From Lysobacteraceae bacterium (lineage in GTDB: Bacteria > Pseudomonadota > Gammaproteobacteria > Xanthomonadales > Xanthomonadaceae), in assembly GCA_027483745.1 (NCBI GenBank), contig JAIXTZ010000005.1, positions 1 through 7,467 of the forward strand: DNA of 7,467 nucleotides, written 5' to 3'. The notes under the pieces were generated by a model. The model had not been told where the DNA came from, did not search any database, and saw only the letters and a list, made by a program, of their open reading frames with translations. Numbering within the stretch: position 1 is the first letter of the stretch; each line of letters opens with the position of its first letter. This document shows, one piece after another, positions 6,716-7,467 of the stretch. A program made the position numbers and the translations under genes.

Positions 6716-6743
6716 ATAACGCAGCGGTACGGATTCGGTTGAC
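6716..6743 (-). promoter_or_regulatory. Candidate autoregulated ECF promoter upstream of the sigma gene
   Basis: On the minus strand GTCAAC (6738-6743) and GCGTTAT (6716-6722) are separated by 15 bp. The pair has the AAC in the -35 and CGT in the -10 that are typical of ECF sigma targets. The same pair, with a 16-bp spacer, precedes the repeat-protein gene. Transcription would start at or near ATG 6708. Assignment to this sigma factor is inference. Confidence 0.5.
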
Positions 6744-6762
6744 GGTGCGCCGCTCCGGGGAC

Positions 6763-7155
6763 TCAGCCGCGACGGCCCTGGCGGCGCTGGCCGATCCGGT
6801 CGGCCCGGCGCTCCAGCCGGTCCCCGCGGGCGTCCAGGTGGTCGTTGCGGCGTTCGCCGCGCTGGTCCAGGCGCGCGTCGATGCGGTCGCCGCGGCGATC
6901 GAGGTGGTCGGCGAGCTGATCGCGTCCGCGGGCGTCGGCCATGTCGGCGCGATGGTCGAGGCGCTCGTCGATGCGGTCGCCGCGGGCGTCGAGGCGCGCT
7001 TCGGCGGCGTCGCCACGGGCATCGAGCCGCTGGTCGACGCGGTCGCCACGGGCTTCCCAGCGGTCGGCGACGGGGCCGGTCGCGTGGGCGGAGGCGGCGG
7101 AGGCACCGATGAGGAAGGCAGCAAGAGCGAGGCGGGAGAGGGAGGGTTGGCGCAT
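6763..7155 (-). CDS. Secreted 11-residue-repeat protein with five RGD tripeptides
   Basis: A 130-residue protein of unknown function. Residues 1-25 are a Sec signal peptide (MRQPSLSRLALAAFLIGASAASAHA) with likely cleavage after SAHA. The mature part is almost wholly an 11-residue repeat with consensus xRGDRIDxRLD: units at 35-45, 46-56, 57-67, a degenerate stretch at 68-86, then 87-97, 98-108 and 109-119. It ends in a basic tail (GQRRQGRRG). Strict 11-residue spacing fits a long amphipathic or hendecad-type helix, with Ile/Val and Leu at fixed places in a highly charged Arg/Asp background. No Cys and no membrane span occur in the mature region. The ATG has GGAG 8 bases upstream. It lies 54 bp before the sigma gene on the same strand and shares its promoter motif, so it is a candidate target of that sigma factor. 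It could be a periplasmic or surface structural protein; function is not inferred further. Confidence 0.82.
   Translation of the reverse strand: MRQPSLSRLALAAFLIGASAASAHATGPVADRWEARGDRVDQRLDARGDAAEARLDARGDRIDERLDHRADMADARGRDQLADHLDRRGDRIDARLDQRGERRNDHLDARGDRLERRADRIGQRRQGRRG
6766..7054. repeat. 33-bp-period degenerate tandem coding repeat
   Basis: The DNA encoding the 11-residue units is itself a degenerate 33-bp tandem array, about seven units plus one irregular stretch. The best-preserved match is an identical 20-base word at 6876-6895 and 6966-6985, offset by 90 bp rather than a multiple of 33, which marks an indel within the degenerate central unit. The array sits wholly inside one reading frame with no spacers. 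Confidence 0.7.
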
Positions 7156-7193
7156 GGCGGGGCTCCGGGATCACGGCGGTTGCCGTGTCGGCC

Positions 7194-7222
7194 ATAACGC
7201 CATGCGATCCCGATGCGTTGAC
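7194..7222 (-). promoter_or_regulatory. Candidate ECF promoter upstream of the repeat-protein gene
   Basis: On the minus strand GTCAAC (7217-7222), a 16-bp spacer and GCGTTAT (7194-7200) repeat the motif found before the sigma gene. The predicted start near 7187 leaves a leader of about 32 nt that contains GGAG ahead of ATG 7155. The spacer sequences of the two sites are not alike, so this is not a simple duplication. Confidence 0.5.
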
Positions 7223-7250
7223 CGCTCGCGGGCGACGTTCATCCCATGGT

Positions 7251-7256
7251 TAAGAT
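7251..7256 (+). promoter_or_regulatory. Putative -10 element of pntAB
   Basis: TAAGAT followed by GGGG resembles the -10 regions of pntAA and the nitroreductase operon. No acceptable -35 lies 16-18 bp upstream; TTGACC (7218-7223) is 27 bp away. A separate promoter is expected because the genes before pntAB run in the opposite direction. Confidence 0.35.
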
Positions 7257-7270
7257 GGGGCCGGGGACAG

Positions 7271-7285
7271 GAGCCCATCGGGCTC
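7271..7285. repeat. Perfect inverted repeat in the pntAB leader
   Basis: GAGCCC-ATC-GGGCTC is a perfect 6-bp inverted repeat with a 3-base centre, between the putative -10 element and the pntAB start. It overlaps the AGGAG at 7269-7273. It could be an operator half-site pair or an RNA hairpin that hides a ribosome site; neither is shown. Confidence 0.45.
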
Positions 7286-7302
7286 GCCACATGGGGAAAC
7301 GG

Positions 7303-7467
7303 ATGGACGGGTTCGTCGCGCTGTACATCGTCATGCTGGCCGCGTTCTGCGGCCACGAAATCATCTCGCGGGTGCCGGTGATCCTGCACACGCCGCTGAT
7401 GTCGGGCTCGAACTTCGTGCATGGCATCGTCGTCGTCGGCGCCATGGTCGCGCTGGCCCATGCCGAC
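7303..7467 (+). CDS. pntAB: NAD(P) transhydrogenase subunit alpha, part 2 (N-terminal part, cut by window edge)
   Basis: The first 55 codons of the small membrane subunit of proton-translocating transhydrogenase (domain II, usually about 100 residues). The visible sequence, MDGFVALYIVMLAAFCGHEIISRVPVILHTPLMSGSNFVHGIVVVGAMVALAHAD, has a first membrane helix (about 3-22), the highly characteristic VILHTPLMSGSN loop, and the start of a second helix (about 38-52). With PntB it forms the proton channel, while PntAA docks from the cytosol. ATG 7303 is preferred because GGGGAA lies 5 bases upstream and family members typically begin with an MDG/MEG-like start directly before the first helix. ATG 7291 (adding MGKR) is the alternative. 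It should be followed by pntB beyond the edge. Its separation from pntAA by four opposite-strand genes is unusual. Confidence 0.9.
   Translation, partial: MDGFVALYIVMLAAFCGHEIISRVPVILHTPLMSGSNFVHGIVVVGAMVALAHAD

Noticed and set aside
6763..7155. Tandem repeats considered as a CRISPR array
   Set aside because: Units are degenerate, have no unique spacers, keep one reading frame and encode a signal-peptide protein.
6763..7155. RGD tripeptides as integrin-binding adhesin motifs
   Set aside because: The RGD arises from the fixed 11-residue repeat in a probably helical, Arg/Asp-rich context; nothing else suggests a host-interacting protein.
5660..7195. 511-codon minus-strand frame that could look like a fusion protein
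   Set aside because: Only the last 159 codons are genuine; the upstream part crosses the sigma and repeat-protein genes in another frame and is Arg/Pro-rich junk.
5956..7197. 413-codon plus-strand frame opposite the sigma and repeat-protein genes
   Set aside because: It is antisense to recognised genes; its apparent Val/Ala/Asp periodicity only mirrors the 33-bp repeat.

Overview
The window is very GC-rich and almost fully coding, with short gene gaps and several start/stop overlaps. The gene families, the split transhydrogenase alpha subunit and the codon use suggest a gammaproteobacterium of the Xanthomonadaceae/Lysobacteraceae type (Lysobacter or Luteimonas-like). This placement is inferred from protein resemblance alone; no rRNA or tRNA is present.

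Left part (1-1689, minus strand): a compact three-gene operon read leftward. It encodes a YdjA-like nitroreductase, a stand-alone 5'-3' exonuclease/flap endonuclease with a complete acidic metal-ligand set, and a Nudix hydrolase cut by the window edge. The first pair overlap by 13 bp. The second pair are 10 bp apart with a strong ribosome binding site between them.

Middle (1804-5198, plus strand): a 745-residue DUF1631 protein of unknown function is divergent from the nitroreductase across a 114-bp promoter region. It is followed by pntAA, the NAD(H)-binding part of proton-translocating transhydrogenase.

Right part (5199-7302): pntAB does not follow pntAA. A block of four minus-strand genes separates them. 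In order of transcription these are a secreted 11-residue-repeat protein with five RGD tripeptides, an ECF sigma factor, a single-pass membrane protein in the position of an anti-sigma factor (DUF3619-like), and a periplasmic DUF3106 protein. The last three are joined by ATGA overlaps. The first 55 codons of pntAB then start on the plus strand and run off the edge.

The most interesting signal is a two-part motif, GTCAAC then GCGTTAT with a 15- or 16-bp spacer. It lies upstream of both the sigma gene and the repeat-protein gene in the correct orientation, and has the AAC/CGT character of ECF promoters. It suggests an autoregulated envelope-response module, with the repeat protein as a target, lodged inside the pnt locus.
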